Below, in pieces: positions 16,296 through 24,241 of a stretch of DNA of 34,380 nucleotides. The stretch's first letter is position 1, and each line of letters opens with the position of its first letter. The notes under the pieces are model-generated. The model saw only the letters and a program-made list of their open reading frames with translations. It made no database searches and was not told the origin of the DNA. Source of the DNA: an archaeon (GTDB lineage: Archaea > Nanobdellota > Nanobdellia > SCGC-AAA011-G17 > GW2011-AR18); NCBI GenBank assembly GCA_023245565.1, contig JAHFKB010000007.1:1-34380 (forward strand), read 5' to 3'. A program made the position numbers and the translations under genes.

Positions 16296-17274
16296 AAGGA
16301 TTTTAGTTACTGGTGGAAGTGGTTTTATACCTTCTCATTTAGTTAAAAGATTAATTTCTCAAGGAGCAGAGGTAGCTATAATTACAAAATATAATAGTGT
16401 TTTTGATAATATAAGATTGGCAGATGTTTGGAATAAAGTTAAAATTATTGAAGCAGATATTAGGAATCAAGATTCTTTAAAACAAATAAAGAAATTTGAA
16501 CCTCAGATTGTATACCATATGGCTGCTTATAATCACGTTGGAGATAGTTTTACTCATGTCTCAGAGAGTTTTGATGTAAATGCGAAAGGTACTGCAAATG
16601 TTATTGATGCATACGATGATTATGAAAAATTTATTTATATTTCAACTTCAGAGATTTATGGATTTCAAGAAAAGGTTCCATGGGCTGAAGATTTTAATCC
16701 TTCTCCTCTTTCTCCTTATTCTGTTGGAAAATATGCTGGAGAATTATATTGTAGAATGAAAATTAAAATGAATAATTCTCCCATTTCAATTATAAGACCA
16801 TTTAATGCTTTTGGACCTTATCAAAGTTCTAGAGCAGTTATTCCTGAAATTATAAATAATTGTTTATTAGGAAAAGATGTTCTAGCTACATGGGGAAAAC
16901 AAACTAGAGATTTTAATTATGTAACTAATTTGATTGATGGACTTGTTCTTGCTGCTGAAAAAAAAAGCGCATTAGGCCAGATAATAAATTTAGGTAGTGA
17001 TGAGGAGATTCCTATAAAAGATTTAATATTAAAAATACATCAACTTACAAATTCTAAATCCAAATTGAGAATGGGAGATTTAGAGTATAGGCCAACCGAA
17101 ATATGGAGAATGAGGGCTTCTAATCAAAAAGCAAAAGAATTACTTGGATGGACTCCTAAAATTAATTTTGAAAATGGATTAATTAAGACTATTGAATGGT
17201 TTAAAAAATATAAAAATTTATTTGAAGATGATAATTCTTCGTTATTTAGGTTGAATAAAGATGCATACTCGTAA
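16285..17274 (+). CDS. Extended SDR, NDP-sugar epimerase/dehydratase
   Basis: 329 residues from the ATG at 16285; an ATG at 16273 would add four residues. Catalytic elements are intact: TSEIYG (121-126) and Tyr145-x3-Lys149 in YSVGK. The NAD-binding turn is GGSGFIP (10-16); the third glycine of the classical GxxGxxG is Pro16, which is unusual. The substrate half carries the family WTPK-type end (LLGWTPKINFENGL). Overlaps the upstream nucleotidyltransferase by 11 bases and the next SDR by 14, so the three form one operon. Likely a 4,6-dehydratase or 4-epimerase on an NDP-hexose; which one is undecided. Confidence 0.85.
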   Translation: MEDKRILVTGGSGFIPSHLVKRLISQGAEVAIITKYNSVFDNIRLADVWNKVKIIEADIRNQDSLKQIKKFEPQIVYHMAAYNHVGDSFTHVSESFDVNAKGTANVIDAYDDYEKFIYISTSEIYGFQEKVPWAEDFNPSPLSPYSVGKYAGELYCRMKIKMNNSPISIIRPFNAFGPYQSSRAVIPEIINNCLLGKDVLATWGKQTRDFNYVTNLIDGLVLAAEKKSALGQIINLGSDEEIPIKDLILKIHQLTNSKSKLRMGDLEYRPTEIWRMRASNQKAKELLGWTPKINFENGLIKTIEWFKKYKNLFEDDNSSLFRLNKDAYS

Positions 17275-18112
17275 AGTTTTAATTACAGGTTCTAATGGAT
17301 TTATAGGATTTGGATTTAGAGAATATTTATTGAGTAAAGGATTATCTATTATTGAATATAACGAAGACATAACAAAACCAATAGTTTTAGATGAAAAAAT
17401 TGATTTAATATATCATTTAGCTGCTAAAACTTCAGTTCAAGATTCATTAAGAGATCCTTTTCTTACAATGCAGACTAATTTTTTAGGTACTTTCAATGTT
17501 TTGGAGTTTGCTAAGAAAAATGCTGCTAAAGTTATTTTTCCTTCTGCAGCAGGAGTTTATGAAAGGTCAAATTCTTTTTATGCTAATGAAACTGATTCTT
17601 TAAATCCTAAAAATCCATATGTAGAAAGTAAATATTTATCTGAGCAACTTTGTGATTATTATTCTAAAAATTATAATGTACAATCTATTGCTTTAAGAAT
17701 ATTTAATGTTTATGGTGGACGCCAAACTGGTGGTTTTTTAATACCTACTTTAATTAATGGTGCGTTAAAAGATACTAAAATAGAATTAAATTCTCCTCAC
17801 TCTGTTAGAGATTATATTTATATAAAAGATGTTTATGAAGTTTTATTTAAAGCTTTAGATTATGTTCCTAAAACTGGTTTTGAAATATTTAATGTTGGCA
17901 CTGGTGTTGGGATTAGTGTTGGAGAAATGGTTTCTTACATTTCTAATATTTTAGATAAACATCTAGAAGTTGTGTATACTAATTTTAGAAAAAATGAAAT
18001 TGATAAAATAATTGCAGATATAACTAAAATTAAAAATGCTTTTAATTGGAATCCTAGTTTTAATATTAATCAAGGATTAATAGCAACTATCAAAGAATTT
18101 AATAAATTCTAA
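17261..18112 (+). CDS. Extended SDR, NDP-sugar epimerase/reductase
   Basis: 283 residues. Classical GxxGxxG at 10-16 (GSNGFIG), catalytic Ser-containing SAAGVY (95-100) and Tyr120-x3-Lys124 (YVESK). It resembles GalE and GDP-mannose-dehydratase relatives, and its second half ends with the usual NWNPSFNINQGL. At 283 residues it is slightly short for the family. It is the third gene of the nucleotidyltransferase-SDR-SDR operon, probably completing synthesis of an unusual sugar such as a deoxy or epimerised NDP-hexose. It is convergent with the methyltransferase gene, sharing 14 bases at the stops. Confidence 0.85.
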   Translation: MHTRKVLITGSNGFIGFGFREYLLSKGLSIIEYNEDITKPIVLDEKIDLIYHLAAKTSVQDSLRDPFLTMQTNFLGTFNVLEFAKKNAAKVIFPSAAGVYERSNSFYANETDSLNPKNPYVESKYLSEQLCDYYSKNYNVQSIALRIFNVYGGRQTGGFLIPTLINGALKDTKIELNSPHSVRDYIYIKDVYEVLFKALDYVPKTGFEIFNVGTGVGISVGEMVSYISNILDKHLEVVYTNFRKNEIDKIIADITKIKNAFNWNPSFNINQGLIATIKEFNKF

Positions 18113-18686
18113 CCTTAATTACATTTGTAAATAAGTCTGCTTTTTTTAAATCTATAATATTAAAATCATTTTTTTCTAATAAACTAATTAATTTTTTATT
18201 AAATAATTTTATTTTTATCCCATGTAATATAAAATGATACATAAAATATATTATTCCAAATAAAGATCTTCTTGGATATAATAAAATAAATTCACAATTT
18301 TTCTTAAGATGTTTCTTAATGCTTTTTACTGCATTTTCTTGATTTTGTAAAAATTCAAATGCACCCACACATAAAACCTTATCAAACTTTTTATTTAAAT
18401 TAAAATTTTCTAAGTTTGCTACTTCGCCTTTAATATTATTTTTCTTTAAATTTTCTATCATTTTTTTTGATAGATCAATACCATAAGGTATTCCTTTAAG
18501 ATCTTTTATTATTTTAGAATATAAACCAGAACCGCAACCTGCATCTAAAATTTCTTCATTTTTTTTAACGTCAAGCATTTTTAAAATTAATTTCATTTCT
18601 TTATTTGCAAAATACCCATGAATTCCAGAAGTTCTATTTTTGTTATAAGTTTGTGCTACTGAATCAAAGTATTCATTTGCTTTCAT
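18099..18686 (-). CDS. Class I SAM-dependent methyltransferase
   Basis: 195 residues. SAM motif I is clear: ILDAGCGSGLYSKII (46-60), followed by an acidic residue after a beta strand (GIDLSKKM) and VLCVGAFEFLQN as motif IV. It belongs to the ubiE/Methyltransf_11 group that methylates small molecules or sugars. It overlaps the upstream polysaccharide deacetylase gene by four bases, so translational coupling is likely. A sugar O- or N-methyltransferase for the surface glycan is plausible; that is inference. Confidence 0.85.
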   Translation of the reverse strand: MKANEYFDSVAQTYNKNRTSGIHGYFANKEMKLILKMLDVKKNEEILDAGCGSGLYSKIIKDLKGIPYGIDLSKKMIENLKKNNIKGEVANLENFNLNKKFDKVLCVGAFEFLQNQENAVKSIKKHLKKNCEFILLYPRRSLFGIIYFMYHFILHGIKIKLFNKKLISLLEKNDFNIIDLKKADLFTNVIKVRIY

Positions 18687-19483
18687 TTTTTTAAAAATCC
18701 ACTTATTGTATTAAATTCATATTTTTTATTTTTACACCAATTAATATATTCTTCTATTATTTTGATAAATTCATCACCTGTTTTTCTTAATATTAATTTT
18801 GACATATATTTTTTGTTTATTTTATTATCTATATCTATTAATTCCCAAGGATGAATATAAATATGAGTAAAATTCATATCTAGAAAATTAATTTTTGTTA
18901 GTAATTTTTCGTAAAATAAACCAAAGTTTCTAAACCATAACCATGCCATAGGGAATCTTACTATTGGGGCAACTGATAATGGTATTTCTTTTAGATTTTT
19001 TCCTTTAATTGTAATTTTTCTAGTTTCTGAAAGATTGTTATAATAACCTGGAATCCATGCAGGATGTAATGAACTATCATAAATAAAACCTACTTTTTCT
19101 ATTATCTCATATTTTGGTTTACTCATTTGTGGTGCTCTAAATCCTTTAACATTGAAACCTAATTTTTTCATTCCATCTAAAGATTTTTTTAAATTACTAA
19201 AGGCTTCTTTTTCACTCATTTTATTATATCTATGATTATGATTAAAACCATGAGAAGCAATTTCACAACCTAGATCTTGCAATTCTTTAACTATTCTTTT
19301 ATATTTTTTTGCAAATTCATATGTTACAAAACAGGTTATTTTAATTTTATTTTTCTTAACTATATTTAAAATTTTTTTAGTTCCCTCATACCCCAATTTA
19401 TACGCTTCGTCTTTATTTATTGGAATATTAAATTCTTTAGCAGGAAATTCTTCTATATCAAATGTTAATAGGATTGTTTTCAT
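18683..19483 (-). CDS. Polysaccharide deacetylase (NodB domain)
   Basis: 266 residues, carbohydrate esterase family 4 type. Motif 1 TFDIEEF (7-13) supplies the catalytic Asp, motif 2 SHGFNHNH (77-84) supplies the metal-binding His residues and motif 3 GFRAP (114-118) is intact. The enzyme removes N-acetyl groups from amino sugars. No signal peptide or membrane anchor is visible, so it may act on a cytosolic lipid-linked or nucleotide-linked GlcNAc. Co-transcribed with the methyltransferase. A minus-strand TATA-like aatataaaa (about 19506-19514) sits 27 bases before the start. Confidence 0.88.
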   Translation of the reverse strand: MKTILLTFDIEEFPAKEFNIPINKDEAYKLGYEGTKKILNIVKKNKIKITCFVTYEFAKKYKRIVKELQDLGCEIASHGFNHNHRYNKMSEKEAFSNLKKSLDGMKKLGFNVKGFRAPQMSKPKYEIIEKVGFIYDSSLHPAWIPGYYNNLSETRKITIKGKNLKEIPLSVAPIVRFPMAWLWFRNFGLFYEKLLTKINFLDMNFTHIYIHPWELIDIDNKINKKYMSKLILRKTGDEFIKIIEEYINWCKNKKYEFNTISGFLKK

Positions 19484-19581
19484 ATAATTTGTTAATTTTT
19501 GAACTTTTTATATTCTTTTATATATTTTATGAATCTTATTATTATAGAAACCTTTTTAATTGATTTTTTTGTCTTTAAATC
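19484..19581. promoter_or_regulatory. Divergent promoter region of deacetylase and GPT genes
   Basis: The spacer holds several TATA-like stretches. ttttatatt at 19506-19514 read on the minus strand fits the deacetylase gene (27 bases from its start). For the plus-strand gene at 19582 the candidates are cttttatatattt (about 19515-19527) or a weak cctttttaat (19551-19560). Confidence 0.4.
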
Positions 19582-20583
19582 ATGAATTATTTTATATTAA
19601 TATATGGATTAATTAGTTTTTTTATAGTCTTATTATTAACTAGTTGGTTGATTAAATACCTGAGAAAAATTGGTTTGATTGTTAAAGACCAGAATAAGAA
19701 AGACAAACCATTAATTCCTATTTCTGGAGGATTAACTGTATTAGCAGGAATATTTGCTGGATTATTTTCTTTTATTTTTGTTAGAACTTTTTTTGGAGAT
19801 GGCTCTAATTTTATAATAAATGATCATAACTTAATGTTATTATTTGCTGGAATGACTTCTTTGTTAATAATAACTTTAGTTGGATTTTTAGATGATATTT
19901 TAATTAATAAATCTCATGATAGTTCTATAGGATTAAGACAATGGCAAAAACCCTTGATAACTTTAACTGCTGCAATTCCATTAATGGTTGTTAGTGCTGG
20001 TACAACATTTATGCACTTTCCTATTTTAGGAAGGGTTGAATTTGGAATTCTTTATCCATTATTATTAGTTCCTTTAGGAGTTGTGGGTGCTTCTAATATG
20101 GTTAATATGTTAGAAGGTTATAATGGCTTAGCTGCTAGTATGGCAATAGTTTACATTGGTATGTTAGGATTTTATGCTTATTTTAATAATAGATATTTAG
20201 CAGCTTTAATTGCTATGGTTATTTTCTTTTCTTTATTAGCATTTTATTATTATAATATGTATCCTGCTAAAATATTTCCAGGTGATTCTTTAACTTATTT
20301 ACTTGGAGCTAGTATTGCAGTTATTGCTGTTTTAGGTAATATAGAAAAAGCTGCGATTATTAGTTCAATTCCATTTTTTATTGAGTTTATATTAAAAGCT
20401 AGAAGTAAATTTAAGGCACATAGTTATGGATATGAAATTAATGGAAAAATAAAAGTAGATTATGAAAAAATATATTCTTTGCCACATATATTTGCTAGAA
20501 GTGGGAAATATACAGAAAAACAAATTGTTTTCTTTATGATATTAATACAGATTTTATTTAGCTCTTTAATATGGTTTATTTAA
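19582..20583 (+). CDS. UDP-GlcNAc:polyprenyl-phosphate GlcNAc-1-phosphate transferase (GPT/AglH type)
   Basis: 333 residues, about 10 membrane helices, the family length. Starts the lipid-linked oligosaccharide by moving HexNAc-1-P to dolichyl phosphate at the cytosolic face. Visible motifs: DD at 104-105 (GFLDDI), NMLEGYNGLAA (about 175-185), a motif closer to eukaryotic and archaeal GPT than to bacterial MraY, and FPGDS (232-236). It overlaps the flippase gene by 13 bases, the first of a three-gene operon with flippase and ALG5-like GT2. This is a central step for the AglB pathway in the window. Whether the substrate is GlcNAc or another HexNAc cannot be told. Confidence 0.88.
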   Translation: MNYFILIYGLISFFIVLLLTSWLIKYLRKIGLIVKDQNKKDKPLIPISGGLTVLAGIFAGLFSFIFVRTFFGDGSNFIINDHNLMLLFAGMTSLLIITLVGFLDDILINKSHDSSIGLRQWQKPLITLTAAIPLMVVSAGTTFMHFPILGRVEFGILYPLLLVPLGVVGASNMVNMLEGYNGLAASMAIVYIGMLGFYAYFNNRYLAALIAMVIFFSLLAFYYYNMYPAKIFPGDSLTYLLGASIAVIAVLGNIEKAAIISSIPFFIEFILKARSKFKAHSYGYEINGKIKVDYEKIYSLPHIFARSGKYTEKQIVFFMILIQILFSSLIWFI

Positions 20584-21848
20584 AGAAATTTTTAAAATAT
20601 ACAAAAGAGGATAGTTTGATTAGAGATAGTTTTATACTTTTTATAGCAACAATGATAATGAATCTTGGTGCTTTTTTTTATCATTTTGTTATTGGAAGAA
20701 TGTTAGGACCTAGTGATTATGGTGTTTTAGGTGTTGTTTTATCTTTATTTTATATTTTATTAGTTCCTTTGTATGTTATACAAACTTCTTTATCTAAATT
20801 TGTTGCTGAATTCAAAGCTAAGAAAAATATTAAAAGTATAAGTACTCTTTTTTTTAAATCTATTAAAAAATTAATAGTTGTTGGTTTAATATTATTTGTT
20901 TTATTTTTAATTATTTCTTTTTTCCTTGCAGATTTCCTTAATATTCCTAAAAGTCTTCTTTGGATTGTAGCTTTAGCAGTACCATTTGTATTTTTATTGC
21001 CTATAGACAGAGGGATATTGCAGGGCTTACAGAATTTTAAAATTCTAGGTTTAAATTTTGTAATTGAATCTTTTACTAAATTTTTAATTGGAATTGGTTT
21101 AGTATTTTTAGGATTTGGAATTTATGGTGCTGTATTTGGAATTGTTGCTGCTTATATAACTGCTTTTGCTTGTGGTTTTTTCTCACTTAGAAAATATTTT
21201 AAAAATTATAAGAAAGATATTAATACTAAATCAATCTATAGTTATTCTTGGCCTGTTTTTATTGTTTTATTAACTTTAACTTTATTTTATAGTTTAGATG
21301 TAATTTTAGTTAAACATTATTTTGATTCACTTAATTCTGGTTATTATGCTGCTTTTGCTATTCTAGGAAGAATTGCTTTTTTTGCTTCTTTTTCAATAGT
21401 CTTTGTTTTATTTCCTAAAGTAGTTGAAACACATGCTTTGGGTAAGTCTAATTTTAATCTTGTAAAAAAAGCTTTATTACTTGTTACTATAGTTTCTGTT
21501 GGTTTAATATTATTTTATTTATTATTTCCTAAATTAGTTGTTTTAATCTTATTTGGAAAAGAATATTTATATATTACTAAATATTTAGCTCCATTTGCTT
21601 TAGTTATGAGTTTATTTTCTTATGTTTATATTTTATCATTTTATAATTTATCTATAAATAAGACTTCTTTTGTTTATTATTTATTTATATTAGATATATT
21701 AGAGATTTTATTATTGGTTAAATTCCATAGTAATTTATGGCAAGTTATAATTGTTTTGTTAGTTTTGATATCAATAACTTTAATATTTATGTTATTTTAT
21801 ACTTTTTATAAAAATGGTAAATTTATCAATAATAATTCCAGCTTATAA
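20571..21848 (+). CDS. Oligosaccharide flippase, MOP/Wzx-like
   Basis: 425 residues with about 12 membrane helices and the start typical of polysaccharide-biosynthesis flippases (SFILFIATMIMNLGAFFYHF, with RMLGPSDYGVLG following at about 44-55). Would flip the lipid-linked glycan across the membrane. Overlaps GPT by 13 bases and the next GT2 by 35 bases, so its place in the assembly operon is firm. Charged residues are few in the helices, as usual. Substrate unknown. Confidence 0.87.
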   Translation: MVYLKKFLKYTKEDSLIRDSFILFIATMIMNLGAFFYHFVIGRMLGPSDYGVLGVVLSLFYILLVPLYVIQTSLSKFVAEFKAKKNIKSISTLFFKSIKKLIVVGLILFVLFLIISFFLADFLNIPKSLLWIVALAVPFVFLLPIDRGILQGLQNFKILGLNFVIESFTKFLIGIGLVFLGFGIYGAVFGIVAAYITAFACGFFSLRKYFKNYKKDINTKSIYSYSWPVFIVLLTLTLFYSLDVILVKHYFDSLNSGYYAAFAILGRIAFFASFSIVFVLFPKVVETHALGKSNFNLVKKALLLVTIVSVGLILFYLLFPKLVVLILFGKEYLYITKYLAPFALVMSLFSYVYILSFYNLSINKTSFVYYLFILDILEILLLVKFHSNLWQVIIVLLVLISITLIFMLFYTFYKNGKFINNNSSL

Positions 21849-22515
21849 TGAGCAAAATAGAATAGCAAGTAGGCTTGAAGAATGTTTGAGATACTTTAGA
21901 AAACAAAAATATAGTTTTGAAATTATTGTTGTTAATGATGGAAGTACTGATAAAACTATTGATGTTGTTAAGAAATTTAAAGATATTAAACTTGTAAATT
22001 ATTTTCCTAATCATGGTAAAGGATATGCTGTAAGAACTGGAGTATTAAAAGCTAAAGGTAAATATATTTTATTTTCTGATGCTGATATGTCTACTCCAAT
22101 TGAAGAATTAGGAAAACTTATTGGTTTTATTAGAGATTATGATTTAGTTATAGCTTCTAGGGCATTAAAAGAATCTAAAGTTAATACTTTAGGTTATAGA
22201 AAATTTCTAGGGAGAATTTTTAATTTATTTGTTAATTTATTAGTTGTTCCAGGAGTTAAAGACACTCAATGTGGTTTTAAATTGTTTAAAAGAGGAGCTG
22301 CTTTAAAACTTTTTAATAAACAAAGAATTGAACGTTGGGCATTTGATGTTGAGATATTATTTTTAAGTAAAAAACTTGGATATAAAATTAAAGAAGTTGG
22401 TGTAGAATGGAACCATTTTGATCATAATGGTGTTACTCCTACTGGTGAAAGTTTTAAAATGCTAAAAGAGATATTTAAAATTAGATGGAATTGGATTCTT
22501 AGGAGATATAAGTAA
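21814..22515 (+). CDS. GT2, dolichyl-phosphate beta-glucosyltransferase (ALG5-like)
   Basis: 233 residues. Motifs: IIIPAYNEQNRI (6-17), NDGSTDKT (41-48), and DADMSTP (89-95), which is the form characteristic of the ALG5/AglJ-type glucosyl- and GlcNAc-phosphodolichol synthases. KDTQCGFKLF and EILFLSKKLGY are also typical of this group. Probably makes a lipid-phosphate hexose for GT-C enzymes. The start lies 35 bases inside the flippase gene, so translation is coupled. No membrane helices are seen. Confidence 0.87.
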   Translation: MVNLSIIIPAYNEQNRIASRLEECLRYFRKQKYSFEIIVVNDGSTDKTIDVVKKFKDIKLVNYFPNHGKGYAVRTGVLKAKGKYILFSDADMSTPIEELGKLIGFIRDYDLVIASRALKESKVNTLGYRKFLGRIFNLFVNLLVVPGVKDTQCGFKLFKRGAALKLFNKQRIERWAFDVEILFLSKKLGYKIKEVGVEWNHFDHNGVTPTGESFKMLKEIFKIRWNWILRRYK

Positions 22516-22599
22516 TTACTCTTTAATGATAAATAAATAGTAAGTTTTATAAATTCTAAATGTTTTTATTTTATTATTGATTATTAAGTAAAAACAAAA
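22516..22599 (+). promoter_or_regulatory. Promoter and leader of the second variable-protein gene
   Basis: TATA-like gttttataa at 22544-22552 and a conserved element attattaagtaaaaa at 22580-22594, five bases before the ATG at 22600. The aatag(t)aagttttataa block matches 1-17 of the window with one change, and the distance from that block to the ATG is 64 versus 66 bases. Both variable-protein genes therefore seem to share one promoter type. Confidence 0.5.
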
Positions 22600-23358
22600 A
22601 TGGAAAATCAAACGATTCAAGTTGTAAGAGATGTTTTAAAGAGTGTACCTAGTGGAGTTTATTTTCAAAAAGTTCCAAAAGATCCAACTAAAATATTTTA
22701 TTCACAAGGAAATAATGGAGTAGCTGATTCTTTAGAATCATGTAGTAATGAAGGTTATCAAGCTTTATTTATGCCAGAACTTGCTAAGGTAAGAATAGGC
22801 AGTCAAGAATTATGGAAAAATTGGTTTTTAACTCCTAGTTTAAGAGCTACTGGAACAACTAAACAAGGTTCTAAAGTTGTAGTTTATGCTCATATTCCTA
22901 ATTATTTTAGTAATCCAGCAAATATAAGAAATGCTGTAGATGGTAAATTAAATAATGGTGCTGGACCTATGCCTCAAGAAGAGTTTAACAGACTTGAAGC
23001 TTTAAACGGAAATGGAAGGGTATTTGTAATTCCATATGAAACTTTAAAACAATCTAGTTCAGGAGTAATAAAAGTTGATGATGCTTTAGAACACCCTCAA
23101 ACTATTCCATTTTTAGGACTTGGAAGAGAAGGTGCTGAAAAATATTTAGCTAAACATAGAGAAGTTTATGGATATAATATTGGTATTTGGCATAGTGATG
23201 ATTTTAATAAGAAAGATCCGCTTGGCCGTGTGCTGTGCCTTGGCGACGGCTACCTCAACGGCTTGCTCGGCGGCGACATCCTTGACTACGATGGTCGAGT
23301 GTTCGGAGTAGTAGTGCCGGAGGCGCTAGTAGCGCAAAATTTAGAATCAAGAATTTAA
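22600..23358 (+). CDS. Putative DGR target (variable) protein, copy 2
   Basis: 252 residues, clearly paralogous to the gene at 67-858 over its length (shared blocks include TGTTKQGS, PQEEFNRLE, SSSGVIKVDDALEHPQ, IPFLG, GIWHSDDFNKKDPLGRVL). It differs by a shorter N-terminal loop after residue 24. No signal peptide, no membrane helix. The last 45 residues are encoded by GC-rich DNA with NNC codons (see 23221-23337) and include the variable block LNGLLGGDILDYDG. The C-terminus VPEALVAQNLESRI is conserved in type with similar DPANN hypotheticals I recall. Next to the convergent GT2 gene, one base apart. Function of the N-terminal domain is unknown. Confidence 0.75.
   Translation: MENQTIQVVRDVLKSVPSGVYFQKVPKDPTKIFYSQGNNGVADSLESCSNEGYQALFMPELAKVRIGSQELWKNWFLTPSLRATGTTKQGSKVVVYAHIPNYFSNPANIRNAVDGKLNNGAGPMPQEEFNRLEALNGNGRVFVIPYETLKQSSSGVIKVDDALEHPQTIPFLGLGREGAEKYLAKHREVYGYNIGIWHSDDFNKKDPLGRVLCLGDGYLNGLLGGDILDYDGRVFGVVVPEALVAQNLESRI
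23221..23337 (+). other. Candidate DGR variable region, copy 2
   Basis: Bases 23221-23340 contain 72 G or C out of 120 (60%). In residues 213-230, 15 of 18 codons end in C, running from TGC CTT GGC GAC through GGC TAC CTC AAC to GAC ATC CTT GAC TAC. Flanks (DPLGRVL and D-G-VFGV) match copy 1, while the variable residues differ and the block is two codons longer. The observed codons TGC, GAC, TAC, CTC, AAC and ATC all derive from AAC by changes at A only. Confidence 0.65.
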
Positions 23359-23359
23359 T

Positions 23360-24241
23360 TTATTTTGTACTTTCTATTCTATTCCAAATTTTTGAGAAAC
23401 TTTGTTTTCTTAATTTTATGTTTATAAAAATATCTAACCATAGATATAATCTTAATATTATTAAAATAAGAGTCCAATATATTTCTTTAATTGTTTTTGG
23501 ATATTTTAATGCTCTTAAAACTTCTTTACTTTCTTTTATGAAAGAACGCATTTCATCTTTGCTTTTTATTATTTTTTTCATTTGTGAATAACCGCCAGCA
23601 CTTCTTCTTTTTTGTTTAATCCAATCTCTTAATGTTGTTGGGAATTTTACATAGACTTTTGCTTCTGGAGTATATTTTATTTTATAATTCTTTAAGTAAA
23701 TTAAATTACTTATAACTGCATCATCAGCTAGAGAAACTTCTGGAATTTGTTTTATTATTTTATTTCTAATTGCCATTAAATATCCTGAACATATTAGATA
23801 TTTATTTTCTTTATTTAATTTTAATCTTGTTTCATGTGCTCCTTCATCTGTTAATAAATGACTAAAATATCCTAACATATTATTTCTTGGATTTAAAGAC
23901 ATTGGACGTCCACTTACTGCTCCTATTTTTTTATCTTTAAATGGTTTTATTATTTCATTGATTGAATTATCTGATATATACACATCACCATCTGTTAATA
24001 TTAGGATATTTCCCTTTGCTTTTTTGAAAGCTATATTTAATGCTGAAGGTTTTCCTTTACCTTCATCTTGATAAATCTTTAATTTTTTATCCTTTATTTT
24101 CTTAGCTGCATTTAAAGTTTCTTTATCTGGAGCAAATACTAAAAGTTCATATTTAATATTTGTTTTTTGTTTTAGAATTGATTCTATTGCTTTACCTATT
24201 GTTTTTGGTTCTTTAAATGCTGTTATAATTATTGAGATCAT
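23360..24241 (-). CDS. Processive-type glycosyltransferase family 2
   Basis: 293 residues. Motifs: IIITAFKEPKTI (4-15), metal-binding DGD (about 94-96 in LTDGDVYI), SLADDAVIS as the catalytic-base region and QKRRSAGGYSQ, the R-rich equivalent of the QxxRW motif of cellulose- and hyaluronan-synthase-type enzymes. A C-terminal hydrophobic stretch (about 260-280) suggests membrane anchoring. It is the last gene of the minus-strand operon that begins at 28366 and overlaps the SET gene by four bases. Product may be a surface polysaccharide or glycolipid extension. Confidence 0.85.
   Translation of the reverse strand: MISIIITAFKEPKTIGKAIESILKQKTNIKYELLVFAPDKETLNAAKKIKDKKLKIYQDEGKGKPSALNIAFKKAKGNILILTDGDVYISDNSINEIIKPFKDKKIGAVSGRPMSLNPRNNMLGYFSHLLTDEGAHETRLKLNKENKYLICSGYLMAIRNKIIKQIPEVSLADDAVISNLIYLKNYKIKYTPEAKVYVKFPTTLRDWIKQKRRSAGGYSQMKKIIKSKDEMRSFIKESKEVLRALKYPKTIKEIYWTLILIILRLYLWLDIFINIKLRKQSFSKIWNRIESTK

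Noticed and set aside
67..23358. The two variable-protein genes as the long direct repeats of one mobile element
   Set aside because: They diverge along most of their length and are separated by housekeeping and glycan genes with no integrase; simple paralogy fits better.
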